Positions 1 through 6,063 of a DNA stretch of 7,636 nt are shown here, piece by piece. The DNA is from an uncultured Gammaproteobacteria bacterium (GTDB lineage Bacteria; Pseudomonadota; Gammaproteobacteria; UBA9214), in NCBI GenBank assembly GCA_905480305.1, contig CAJQPV010000176.1:1-7636 (forward strand), read 5' to 3'. Numbering within the stretch: the stretch's first letter is position 1; each line of letters begins with the position of its first letter. A model generated the notes under the pieces. That model did not search any database, was not told where the DNA came from, and worked only from the letters and a program-made list of their open reading frames with translations. A program made the position numbers and the translations under genes.

Positions 1-341
1 TAACAGCCTCTGTGGCAGCCGGCTTTGTGACCTGGCTGTTTGGACTGATGACGGTTTTCTCATTCAACCTGTGGTCCGAGTTCAAACCGTTATCCGCTTT
101 TGAAGTGTTTGCCGACAGTACCGTGTTTGATCTGCTGGACTACCTGACTGCCAATATCATGCTGCCGCTGGGTGGTTTGTTGATTGCCATCTTTGCGGCC
201 TGGAAGATGTCGCGTGCTGCAACGGTTGACGAGCTGAGGATGGGTGACCGGTTCTTTTATCCGTGCTGGCGATTCCTGGTGCGCTACATCACCCCGGTCG
301 CTGTTATTATCGTATTTTTGAATGCTATCGGGATCTTCTGA
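1..341 (+). CDS. Sodium-dependent transporter, NSS/SNF family, C-terminal fragment (5' end outside window)
   Basis: The reading frame is open from the left edge (first full codon at 3) to TGA at 339-341, giving about 112 residues of the C-terminus. The sequence resembles the end of bacterial sodium:neurotransmitter symporters (LeuT-fold family): a hydrophobic helix, then an N-L-W-S-E-F-K-P-L loop, a F-D-L-L-D-Y-L-T-A-N-I-M-L-P-L-G-G segment running into another membrane helix, a charged cytoplasmic loop (D-E-L-R-M-G-D-R) and a last hydrophobic helix that ends the protein. Members use the sodium gradient to import amino acids or related amines across the inner membrane; the substrate cannot be told from this fragment. 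A GTG at 12 could look like a start but has no ribosome binding site and lies inside the conserved region, so the gene begins upstream. It ends 28 bp before ratA on the same strand, so the two are probably cotranscribed. Confidence 0.85.
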   Translation, partial: TASVAAGFVTWLFGLMTVFSFNLWSEFKPLSAFEVFADSTVFDLLDYLTANIMLPLGGLLIAIFAAWKMSRAATVDELRMGDRFFYPCWRFLVRYITPVAVIIVFLNAIGIF

Positions 342-369
342 CCTTGTTGGCCGGGGAAAGGTAACTGCT

Positions 370-807
370 TTGGACTCAATTGACCGCTCGGCGCTGGTGC
401 CTTACACACCACATGAAATGTTCGTGCTGGTCACCGATGCAGCAGCTTATCCACAGTTTCTGCCCTGGTGCTGCGGTGCCGAAGTGCTGTCATATGAAAA
501 TAACGAAATGGTGGCGCGACTCGATTTCTCGGTAGGCGGCGTCAGCAAATCCTTTTCCACCCGTAACCGGCACCGGCCGGATGCCGAAGTAGAGATTGAA
601 CTGGTTGACGGTCCGTTCAGTCATTTGCAGGGTCGTTGGTTGTTTCAACCGCTGGGAGAACAGGGCTGCAAGATTTCACTGTTCCTTGAATATGATTTTT
701 CCAGCAAAATGGTCGGCATGGTGGTCGGCCCGGTATTCAGCCAGATAGCGAATTCGCTGGTGGATGCCTTTCAAAAACGTGCGGCAGAGGTGTATGGACA
801 ACGTTGA
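370..807 (+). CDS. ratA: RatA, START-domain (Coq10-like) protein
   Basis: The product is 145 residues, the same length as E. coli RatA (YfjG), and it matches my memory of that protein along its length: the start (I-D-R-S-A-L-V-P-Y), [23 protein letters not shown] and the end ([10 protein letters not shown]). The family has the START/polyketide-cyclase fold, related to the ubiquinone-binding Coq10. E. coli RatA was reported to block 70S ribosome formation, but that toxin role is debated. I chose the TTG start at 370 because GGGGAAAGG at 353-361 is a strong ribosome binding site 8 nt away and the protein then begins where family members do. The in-frame ATG at 322 lacks such a site and would overlap the transporter. 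The 3' end overlaps ratB by 14 bp, suggesting translational coupling. Confidence 0.93.
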   Translation: MDSIDRSALVPYTPHEMFVLVTDAAAYPQFLPWCCGAEVLSYENNEMVARLDFSVGGVSKSFSTRNRHRPDAEVEIELVDGPFSHLQGRWLFQPLGEQGCKISLFLEYDFSSKMVGMVVGPVFSQIANSLVDAFQKRAAEVYGQR

Positions 808-1111
808 CAAGATGCCGGTTGAAGTGGCCTATGCCTTACCCGACAGACAGGTGATCCTGGTTGTAGAGGTAGCCCCTGATGCTACCCTGGAAGATGCCAT
901 TCGGGCTTCCGGTATTCTGCAGCAGTACCCGGATATTGATCTCGCCAAAAACAAGGTAGGCGTGTTCGGCAAGCTGGGCAAGCCGGGTGATATATTGCAT
1001 GCCGGTGACCGTGTCGAGATCTACCGGCCGCTGATCGCAGATCCGAAGCAGGTCAGAAAGCAGCGTGCCGCCGAGGGCAAGGCAACCAGGAAGGGCGCCG
1101 GCAACAACTGA
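794..1111 (+). CDS. ratB: RatB / RnfH-family ubiquitin-like protein (UPF0125)
   Basis: The product is 105 residues and belongs to the small RnfH/RatB (YfjF) family with a beta-grasp, ubiquitin-like fold. Visible family signatures are V-E-V-A-Y-A-L-P near residue 8, [21 protein letters not shown] and [15 protein letters not shown] near residue 80, followed by a basic tail. The molecular role is not settled; the gene is almost always next to ratA, which is the basis of the old toxin–antitoxin naming. The ATG at 794 is preferred: AGAGG lies at 786-790, though only 3 nt away, and the ratA overlap supports coupling. ATG 812, at the M-P-V-E-V sequence, is an alternative that fits the E. coli length more closely. 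ATG 764 would lie deep inside ratA. The gene faces bamE, with 30 bp between the stops. Confidence 0.9.
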   Translation: MDNVDKMPVEVAYALPDRQVILVVEVAPDATLEDAIRASGILQQYPDIDLAKNKVGVFGKLGKPGDILHAGDRVEIYRPLIADPKQVRKQRAAEGKATRKGAGNN

Positions 1112-1141
1112 TTTTTTAATTACCGGCAGACAGCTGCAGTG

Positions 1142-1621
1142 CTAGAGTTTTTCTTCAGGGGCGTAGTTTTGTTCATCCACCTTGCGGAAAGTCAGCCAGT
1201 GCCACATCTTGTTGAGAATTCCCGGGGGAACGCGTTCCTCCGGTGGTACTACCAGGGTTACCTGCTTGGGGCGTGACGGCGCGTCCCGGCCGGCTTCATC
1301 CGGGTGCAGCGTGCCGGTGGTTCTGATCAGCAGGTCATCATCAAAAAACAGGGTAATGCGCATCCCGGTTGGTTCGCCATAGCCGGGCCACAATACGTAG
1401 ACATAGTCCCAGCGGTCCTGGTGGAACACGTCGGCAATCATCGGGGAACCCATGATGAAACGCACCTGGCGCCGGGTCATGCCGGGTTCCAGCAGATTAA
1501 CCTCATCCTGGTTGATGACATTGCCCTGCTGGATGTCGATTTTATGCACCAGATGGTAGTTAGAGCAGCCTGTGCTTAACATGCTTGCAATAACACTGAT
1601 AATAATGAGAAGCTTTTGCAT
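1142..1621 (-). CDS. bamE: BamE/OmlA (SmpA), outer-membrane assembly lipoprotein
   Basis: The protein is 159 residues. Residues 1-18 form a lipoprotein signal peptide (M-Q-K-L-L-I-I-I-S-V...), with lipobox L-S-T-G and lipidated Cys19. The mature part carries the BamE core: I-D-I-Q-Q-G-N near residue 29, E-P-G-M-T-R-R-Q-V, I-M-G-S-P-M-I-A-D-V-F, D-R-W-D-Y-V-Y-V and a following strand pair. BamE is the small lipoprotein of the BAM complex, which folds beta-barrels into the outer membrane; it contacts BamD and phosphatidylglycerol. E. coli BamE has 113 residues. Here about 45 extra C-terminal residues follow the core (P-S-R-P-K-Q-V-T-L-V-V-P-P-E-E-R-V-P-P), closer to Pseudomonas OmlA in size. 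Upstream in-frame codons would add some 50 residues before the signal peptide, so ATG 1621 is the start, although its ribosome binding site is weak. The gene is divergent from fur, as omlA is in Pseudomonas. Confidence 0.94.
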   Translation of the reverse strand: MQKLLIIISVIASMLSTGCSNYHLVHKIDIQQGNVINQDEVNLLEPGMTRRQVRFIMGSPMIADVFHQDRWDYVYVLWPGYGEPTGMRITLFFDDDLLIRTTGTLHPDEAGRDAPSRPKQVTLVVPPEERVPPGILNKMWHWLTFRKVDEQNYAPEEKL

Positions 1622-1658
1622 CCGTAGGCCGATTATGTTCCCGGAAATAGACGGCAGC

Positions 1659-1687
1659 ATAATAACCCATGTTTGCATTAATGGCAT
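1659..1687 (-). promoter_or_regulatory. Candidate sigma-70 promoter for bamE
   Basis: Read on the minus strand, a -10 hexamer TATTAT (1659-1664, 5 of 6 to consensus) and a -35 hexamer ATGCCA (1682-1687, 4 of 6) are separated by exactly 17 bp. Transcription would start near 1652, leaving a leader of about 30 nt before the bamE ATG. The site lies in the 85-bp fur–bamE gap, so it must overlap whatever drives fur in the other direction. This is a sequence match only. I could not find a comparably good pair for fur: CATAAT at 1658-1663 is a plausible plus-strand -10, but has no clear -35. Confidence 0.4.
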
Positions 1688-1706
1688 CACAGCAGGAGAT
1701 TGAACA

Positions 1707-2117
1707 TTGGAATCCAGTGAGATACGCAAGGCCGGCCTGAAGGTTACCCTGCCCAGGGTGAAAATTCTGGACATCATGGAAGGCGGCAGCAGTCGCCACC
1801 AAAGCGCCGAAGATGTCTACAAGGCCCTGCTGGATATGGGCGAGGATATCGGTCTGGCGACTGTTTATCGCGTGTTAACACAGTTCGAGGCCGCCGGGCT
1901 GGTGACGCGACACCACTTCGAGGGCGGTCACTCGGTGTTTGAGCTTAACGAAGGCAGTCACCATGACCACATCTTGTGCGTCAAGTGCGGCAAGGTTGAT
2001 GAGTTTGTCGATGAGACGATAGAGCAGCGACAGAAAGATATCGCCAGCAGGCTCGGTTATGAAATGACCGATCATTGCCTGTACATGTATGGCATTTGTT
2101 CGAAGTGCCGTGGCTAG
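1707..2117 (+). CDS. fur: Fur, ferric uptake regulator
   Basis: The product is 136 residues (E. coli Fur: 148). The N-terminal winged helix runs over roughly residues 1-80: L-K-V-T-L-P-R-V-K-I-L, then the recognition-helix region G-L-A-T-V-Y-R-V-L-T-Q-F at 49-60. The dimerisation and metal-binding domain has H85-H86-D-H88, the C91-V-K-C94 pair and a second pair C131-S-K-C134. These two cysteine pairs correspond to the structural zinc site. Fur represses iron-uptake genes when loaded with ferrous iron. The TTG start at 1707 is chosen because AGGAG at 1694-1698 is a near-perfect ribosome binding site 8 nt away and the protein then begins like other Fur proteins, just before the K-A-G-L-K-V-T-L-P-R motif. 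Without that TTG the next in-frame start codon would cut into the DNA-binding domain. It is divergent from bamE and convergent with recN, with 24 bp between the ends. Confidence 0.96.
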   Translation: MESSEIRKAGLKVTLPRVKILDIMEGGSSRHQSAEDVYKALLDMGEDIGLATVYRVLTQFEAAGLVTRHHFEGGHSVFELNEGSHHDHILCVKCGKVDEFVDETIEQRQKDIASRLGYEMTDHCLYMYGICSKCRG

Positions 2118-2141
2118 TTACCAGTCACTCCGAAGCACTAG

Positions 2142-3860
2142 CTAGCCCGCCTTTTTGGTGTTTTTCCCTTTCCGTGCAGTTGCCGGGTTTCTGCCGGACT
2201 GCTGCATCATCTCCCGCGCATGCCCCCGGGTTTGTTTGGTGATCTTCACGCCGCCGAGCATACGTGCCAGCTCGTCAACTCGTTCATCATCATTCAGTGC
2301 GCGAATGCGCGTACGTGTGCTGTCTTCACCGGAAAGCTTGGTGACCTGCATTTGCTGATCGGCGAGGGCGGCTACCTGTGGCAGGTGTGTGACACACAAC
2401 ACCTGCCGGTCAGATCCCAGTGCACGCAGCTGCTGCCCGACGATTTCTGCAACACCGCCACCGATACCGCTGTCGACCTCATCGAAGATCAACGTCGGTA
2501 TGATGGCACTGCCGGCCGAGATCACCTGTATGGAAAGGCTGATGCGCGACAATTCACCGCCGGAGGCGACCTTGCTGAGGGCCTGAACCGGCTGACCGGT
2601 GTTGGCGCTGACCATGAACTCGATATCGTCAAGTCCGTGGTGGCCAAATGCACTGTCTTTGCGTGAATTGACGTTGACTTCAAAAATGCCACCCTGCATA
2701 CCCAGTGTTTGCATGGCAGCGGTAATGTCCTTGCCAAATGCCCGGGCTGCTTTTTTGCGTTTGGCTGTCAGCTTTGCTGAAACTGCCAGGTAATCCTGTT
2801 CGAGAACAATGAGTTTTTCCTGCAGCTTCTCCCGATGCTGGTCGGCATTTTCTATCAGTTCCAGTTCACGGCGTAGCTTTGTTTCGATGTCTGGCAACTC
2901 CCCGGCAGTACAGCGGTGTTTACGAGCCAGGTCATGCAGCAGGCCGGTGCGTTGTTCGAGCCATTGCAGTCTTTCCGGATCGATCTCGAGGCTTTCAGAA
3001 TAGTGTCTCAGTGAATCGATGCCTTCCTGCACCAGCACCGAGGTTTCTTCCAGCAAGCGGGTGGTGTGTTCCAGTTGCTTGTCCATGTCTGCCAGTACGC
3101 TGAGTTCTTCAAGTGCCTGGCTGATCAGGTTATAGGCGGCGGCACCTTCATCTGCATCCAGCCGGTTGAGTGCCTGCTGACTTGCCTCCATCAGTCTCCC
3201 TGCATTTGCCTGGCGTGCATGCTCGGCATCGATATTTTTTATTTCTTCACTGTTTAATTGCAGTGCTTCCAGTTCCTGTAACTGGTAACGCAACAGGTCA
3301 AGACGTGCATCGCGATCCGCATCGTCGTTGAGTACGGATTGCAGCTCCTGCCGGGCTGTTTTCCAGTCCTTGCAGCTTGCTGCTGTTTCAGTCAGCAGAT
3401 GCTGGTGGCCACCAAAGCTGTCGAGCAAGTCCCGTTGCACCGTGCTGCGCAGCAGTGACTGGTGTTCATGTTGTCCATGGATATCGACCAGCAGTTCGCC
3501 AAGTTCGCGTAATGACTGCATCGGTGCGACCTGTCCGTTGATGTAGCCACGGGAGCGACCTTCACGGCTGATGATGCGCCGCAACTGGCATTCGCCGTCC
3601 ATGTCCAGGTCCTGCTGGTTCAGCCAGTCACTGGCAGTGGTGTTGCCCTGCAGGTCGAAAGCGGCAGAGATTTCTGCACGGTCACAGCCGTGCCTTATGA
3701 ATGAGCTGTCGGCACGATCGCCAAGCACCAGTCCAAGTGCGTCAACCAGGATCGACTTGCCTGCGCCGGTTTCTCCTGTCAGTGCGGTCATGCCCGACGT
3801 CAGTTCCACGTCGATTTCATCGACAATGGCGAGATTACGCACATGTATGTGCGTCAGCAT
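2142..3860 (-). CDS. recN: RecN, SMC-like DNA repair ATPase
   Basis: The product is 572 residues (E. coli RecN: 553) and has the full SMC-like layout. Walker A G-E-T-G-A-G-K-S is at 29-36, the D-I-H-G-Q-H-E-H-Q-S-L-L motif at 126-137, a long charged coiled-coil region covers about 160-375, the ABC signature S-G-G-E-L-S-R is at 433-439, Walker B T-L-I-F-D-E-V-D at 456-463, and the T-H switch histidine is at 491-492. RecN acts on double-strand breaks, helping to hold and organise DNA ends for RecA-dependent repair. The ATG at 3860 has AGGA about 11 nt upstream and places the N-terminus where the family begins (M-L-T-H-I-H-V-R-N-L-A-I-V). The tail after residue 555 is rich in lysine and arginine and probably disordered. 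It lies 46 bp downstream of nadK on the same strand. I see no canonical LexA box (CTGT-N8-ACAG) in that gap, so control is probably from the nadK side or from inside nadK. Confidence 0.97.
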   Translation of the reverse strand: MLTHIHVRNLAIVDEIDVELTSGMTALTGETGAGKSILVDALGLVLGDRADSSFIRHGCDRAEISAAFDLQGNTTASDWLNQQDLDMDGECQLRRIISREGRSRGYINGQVAPMQSLRELGELLVDIHGQHEHQSLLRSTVQRDLLDSFGGHQHLLTETAASCKDWKTARQELQSVLNDDADRDARLDLLRYQLQELEALQLNSEEIKNIDAEHARQANAGRLMEASQQALNRLDADEGAAAYNLISQALEELSVLADMDKQLEHTTRLLEETSVLVQEGIDSLRHYSESLEIDPERLQWLEQRTGLLHDLARKHRCTAGELPDIETKLRRELELIENADQHREKLQEKLIVLEQDYLAVSAKLTAKRKKAARAFGKDITAAMQTLGMQGGIFEVNVNSRKDSAFGHHGLDDIEFMVSANTGQPVQALSKVASGGELSRISLSIQVISAGSAIIPTLIFDEVDSGIGGGVAEIVGQQLRALGSDRQVLCVTHLPQVAALADQQMQVTKLSGEDSTRTRIRALNDDERVDELARMLGGVKITKQTRGHAREMMQQSGRNPATARKGKNTKKAG

Positions 3861-3906
3861 GCGCTATCTGTTCCTTGACCAAACAGGGAAGGCTGCCGCT
3901 GCTTCA

Positions 3907-4782
3907 TCAGGGTTGTTCGCTCCAGCGCAACTTCTCTCTCAAGATGGCAAAATAATCATATCCCTGCGGATGCAGCAGCCGCAGCGAGTGATCGTGTTTG
4001 CGTATGGTGATCTGGTCGCCGGCCTCCAGCGTGTGGCTGACCTGACCATCGCAGGAAACCGTTGCCCCCAGGAGTCCCTGATGAAGGATAATTTTTATCA
4101 CTGATTCATCGTGCACCACGACCGGACGGTTACTGAGTGTATGCGGACAAATCGGCACCAGTGTGATGGCGTCCAGTTTCGGGTGCAGGATAGGGCCGCC
4201 GCCGGAAAGCGCGTAGGCGGTGGAGCCGGTAGGTGTGGAAATAATCAGTCCGTCGGAACGGTTGGTATTGACGAAGTAGTCGTCAATCCAGGTGTCCAGC
4301 TCGATCATGCGCGCGACATCTTTTTTGTGCACCACCACGTCATTCAACGCGACTGTTTCACTGAGGACGTCATCGTTGCGGGTCACGGTTGCATGCAGCA
4401 GGGTACGTTGTTCCTCGATGAAATCCCCGGCAAGAATTTTTCCCATTTGCTGTGTCATTTCTTCCGGAGAAACATCTACCAGAAAACCAAGGCGTCCGAG
4501 ATTAACGCCGAGCACCGCGATACCGGATTCGGCAAGGCTGCGTGCAGCATTCAGCAGAGTGCCATCACCGCCCACCACAATTGCCAGGTCGCAGCTGTCT
4601 GCCAGGGACTCCCGGCCGACCACCTTGCAGGGAGGTTCAGTGAAGATGCCGGCAATGCTTTCATCAAACAGAATGCTGATTTTTTGCTGTTGCAGGTAAG
4701 CAGTCAGGGCGCGCAGGGTCATCGACACATTGCGGTCTTCTGACTTGCCCAGCAGGCCAACGCATTTAAAGTGAGCTTTCAT
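3907..4782 (-). CDS. nadK: NAD kinase
   Basis: The product is 291 residues, close to the E. coli enzyme (292). It phosphorylates NAD+ to NADP+ using ATP, the only known route to NADP in the cytosol. Family motifs in order are G-G-D-G-T at 71-75, N-L-G-R-L-G-F-L at 94-101, A-L-N-D at 145-148 (the conserved N-E/D pair), S-D-G-L-I-I-S-T-P-T-G-S-T-A-Y-A-L-S-G-G-G-P-I at 176-198, and P-I-C-P-H-T-L-S-N-R-P at 210-220. All core catalytic and substrate-binding motifs are present; the usual S-A-G-G-P-I reads S-G-G-G-P-I, a mild change. The ATG at 4782 is preceded by GGA about 8 nt upstream. It is probably the first gene of a nadK–recN unit and is divergent from hrcA across a 148-bp region with a CIRCE operator. 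Confidence 0.97.
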   Translation of the reverse strand: MKAHFKCVGLLGKSEDRNVSMTLRALTAYLQQQKISILFDESIAGIFTEPPCKVVGRESLADSCDLAIVVGGDGTLLNAARSLAESGIAVLGVNLGRLGFLVDVSPEEMTQQMGKILAGDFIEEQRTLLHATVTRNDDVLSETVALNDVVVHKKDVARMIELDTWIDDYFVNTNRSDGLIISTPTGSTAYALSGGGPILHPKLDAITLVPICPHTLSNRPVVVHDESVIKIILHQGLLGATVSCDGQVSHTLEAGDQITIRKHDHSLRLLHPQGYDYFAILREKLRWSEQP

Positions 4783-4796
4783 AAGTTTTTCCGTAT

Positions 4797-4836
4797 GTTG
4801 GCAGGGAAATTAACACGACTCCCTGAGAGCGCCAAC
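4797..4836 (-). promoter_or_regulatory. Imperfect inverted repeat / stem-loop in the nadK leader
   Basis: On the minus strand the sequence can fold as GTTGGC, a 6-nt bulge, AGGGA, a 12-nt loop, TCCCT, GCCAAC. In plus coordinates the outer arms are 4797-4802 and 4831-4836 and the inner arms are 4803-4807 and 4820-4824. That gives 11 perfect base pairs, interrupted on one side only by the bulge at 4825-4830. The stem ends 14 bp before the nadK ATG, just before its ribosome binding site. No T-tract follows, so it is not an intrinsic terminator. It could be an mRNA leader structure or a protein-binding dyad. It matches no riboswitch class I know. Confidence 0.4.
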
Positions 4837-4853
4837 TATTTGCGTATCCGTTG

Positions 4854-4880
4854 CTGGCACTCTATCCCGCGGAGTGCCAA
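4854..4880 (+). promoter_or_regulatory. CIRCE operator (HrcA binding site)
   Basis: A 9-bp arm CTGGCACTC (4854-4862), a 9-nt spacer (4863-4871) and a 9-bp arm GAGTGCCAA (4872-4880). The consensus CIRCE is TTAGCACTC-N9-GAGTGCTAA; spacer length and the core GCACTC/GAGTGC are exact. Both arms carry the same paired change (A to G in the left arm, T to C in the right), so the dyad remains perfect over 8 bp and only the outermost pair is broken. HrcA binds this element to repress heat-shock genes; here it sits 50 bp before the hrcA start, consistent with autorepression of the hrcA transcript. No convincing plus-strand -35/-10 pair is visible around it. Confidence 0.92.
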
Positions 4881-4884
4881 ATAC

Positions 4885-4913
4885 ATTATCATGGGAGTGA
4901 ATTTTTACACCAA
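4885..4913 (-). promoter_or_regulatory. Candidate sigma-70 promoter for nadK, next to CIRCE
   Basis: Read on the minus strand, -35 TTGGTG (4908-4913, 3 of 6 to consensus, with the key TTG) and -10 GATAAT (4885-4890, 5 of 6) are spaced by 17 bp. The predicted start of transcription is near 4878, inside the right arm of the CIRCE element. If real, HrcA bound to CIRCE would sit on the nadK start site. The match is moderate and untested; the AT-rich stretch could equally belong to hrcA. Confidence 0.35.
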
Positions 4914-4930
4914 CCGCTTGAGCTGATGAC

Positions 4931-5974
4931 ATGAGCAAAGACAGTTCCGATCTTTCCGAGCGCGCCCAGCTGATGCTGCGCGCCCTGATTGACCGCTATG
5001 TGCGTGACGGTCAGCCGGTCGGCTCACGCACCCTGGCGCGTGAGGCCGGGCTGGACCTGAGTCCGGCCACGGTACGCAATGTCATGTCTGACCTTGAGGC
5101 GCTGGGTTTTGTCTGTTCCCCGCATACCTCTGCCGGCCGTGTCCCGACGGTACAGGGTTACCGTTTTTTCGTTGATACCCTGTTGAAGGTGCAGCCACTG
5201 GATAACGAGTCAATCAACAACATGCGCCTGGAACTGTCGCTGGATCAATCTCCGAAAGATCTGGTGGAGTCGGCATCCGGGCTGTTGTCAGGTATTACCC
5301 AGATGACCGGTGTGGTGACTTTGCCCCGGCAGGAGCATGCCCTGTTCAAGCGCGTTGAATTCCTTCGTTTATCAGGCAAACAGGTACTGGCGATTCTGGT
5401 GACCGGCGAGGATGAGGTGCAAAATCGTATCCTCTCTACCGAGAAAGAGCACAGTCCCGCCGAGTTACAGCAGGCCTCCAACTACCTGAACGAACTGTTT
5501 GCCGGCAAGGATCTTACTGAAGTCCGTGCAGCACTGCTGCATGAGATGCAGGAAACCCGCACCCATATGAACAGCATGATGGTCACCGCCATGCACATGG
5601 CTGACCAGGTGCTGGAGAAGAACCAGAATGATGACTTCGTCATGGCCGGGCAGACCAACCTGATGGGCTTTCAGGAACTCTGTGACATCGACAAGCTGCG
5701 CAAGCTGTTCGATGCCTTTAACACCAAGCGCGACATGCTGCACCTGCTGGATCAATGTATTCACAGTGACGGTATCCAGATATTTATCGGTGACGAATCC
5801 GGTTACCGCATGCTCGATGAGTGCAGCATGGTGACCGCGCCATACACGGTAGGTGGCCAGATCCTGGGCGTATTGGGTGTGATCGGACCGACGCGCATGG
5901 CCTATGACCGCGTTATCCCGATCGTGGATGCCACCGCGCGCTTGCTGGGTGCAGCCTTGAATCAGAAGGAATAA
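4931..5974 (+). CDS. hrcA: HrcA, heat-inducible transcription repressor
   Basis: The product is 347 residues, the normal length for HrcA. The N-terminal winged helix covers about residues 1-85: R-D-G-Q-P-V-G-S-R-T-L at 25-35, L-S-P-A-T-V-R-N-V-M-S-D-L-E at 43-56 (recognition helix region) and the wing motif S-P-H-T-S-A-G-R-V-P-T at 63-73, followed by G-Y-R-F-F-V-D. The remainder is the GAF-like domain with the dimerisation insert, ending in V-I-G-P-T-R-M-A-Y and a helix with A-T-A-R-L-L. HrcA binds CIRCE and depends on the GroEL chaperonin for active folding, so it loses activity when GroEL is busy with unfolded protein. The CIRCE at 4854-4880 lies just upstream. The ribosome binding site is weak (TGAG at 4919-4922, 8 nt from the ATG). 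It is followed by grpE and dnaK on the same strand. Confidence 0.97.
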   Translation: MSKDSSDLSERAQLMLRALIDRYVRDGQPVGSRTLAREAGLDLSPATVRNVMSDLEALGFVCSPHTSAGRVPTVQGYRFFVDTLLKVQPLDNESINNMRLELSLDQSPKDLVESASGLLSGITQMTGVVTLPRQEHALFKRVEFLRLSGKQVLAILVTGEDEVQNRILSTEKEHSPAELQQASNYLNELFAGKDLTEVRAALLHEMQETRTHMNSMMVTAMHMADQVLEKNQNDDFVMAGQTNLMGFQELCDIDKLRKLFDAFNTKRDMLHLLDQCIHSDGIQIFIGDESGYRMLDECSMVTAPYTVGGQILGVLGVIGPTRMAYDRVIPIVDATARLLGAALNQKE

Positions 5975-5983
5975 ACCCCATAT
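5956..5983 (+). promoter_or_regulatory. Candidate sigma-32 (RpoH) heat-shock promoter for grpE
   Basis: A -35 element CTTGAAT (5956-5962) and a -10 element CCCCATAT (5976-5983) are separated by 13 bp. The sigma-32 consensus is CTTGAAA, 11-16 bp, CCCCATNT, so only the last -35 base departs from it. The promoter overlaps the last codons and stop of hrcA and would start transcription near 5990, about 74 nt before the grpE ATG. This would let grpE (and dnaK) be heat-induced independently of the CIRCE-controlled hrcA promoter. Confidence 0.7.
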
Positions 5984-6063
5984 TGTCAGCTAACGAATAA
6001 GTGCGCGGGGCAGCAGGTTTGTCCCGGCGGTTCCAATTTATTTCAGGATTATGGAGTAACTGT

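Noticed and set aside
370..1111. ratA–ratB as a toxin–antitoxin or defence system
   Set aside because: The name is historical. Both are conserved housekeeping genes in this position across gammaproteobacteria, and nothing here suggests a mobile or defence role.
1098..1126. Possible terminator after ratB with a T6 run at 1112-1117
   Set aside because: The T-run lies within the loop of the only potential stem (CCGGCAA/TTACCGG, with one mismatch) rather than after it, so it does not have intrinsic terminator form.
1598..1616. Fur-box-like sequence beginning GATAATAATGAG near the bamE start
   Set aside because: It matches the 19-bp consensus at about 11 positions, mostly in the AT-rich left half, has no dyad symmetry, and lies inside the first codons of bamE. 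Too weak to annotate as an operator.
2118..2141. Possible bidirectional terminator between fur and recN (GGCTAG at 2112-2117 with CTAGCC at 2142-2147)
   Set aside because: The stem is only 6 bp with a 24-nt loop and there is no T-run on either strand in the right place.
3571..4104. Plus-strand open frame opposite the recN start and nadK end
   Set aside because: It crosses two real genes on the other strand and has a serine/arginine/cysteine-rich product without recognisable domains.
4111..4743. Long plus-strand open frame (about 210 codons) opposite nadK
   Set aside because: It is antisense to a complete, motif-rich NAD kinase, has no ribosome binding site and an amino-acid composition rich in H, Q and C typical of a shadow frame.
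6001..6063. GTG start at 6001 extending grpE by 21 residues
   Set aside because: No ribosome binding site; the added residues do not resemble GrpE, whereas ATG 6064 has GGAG at a good distance.
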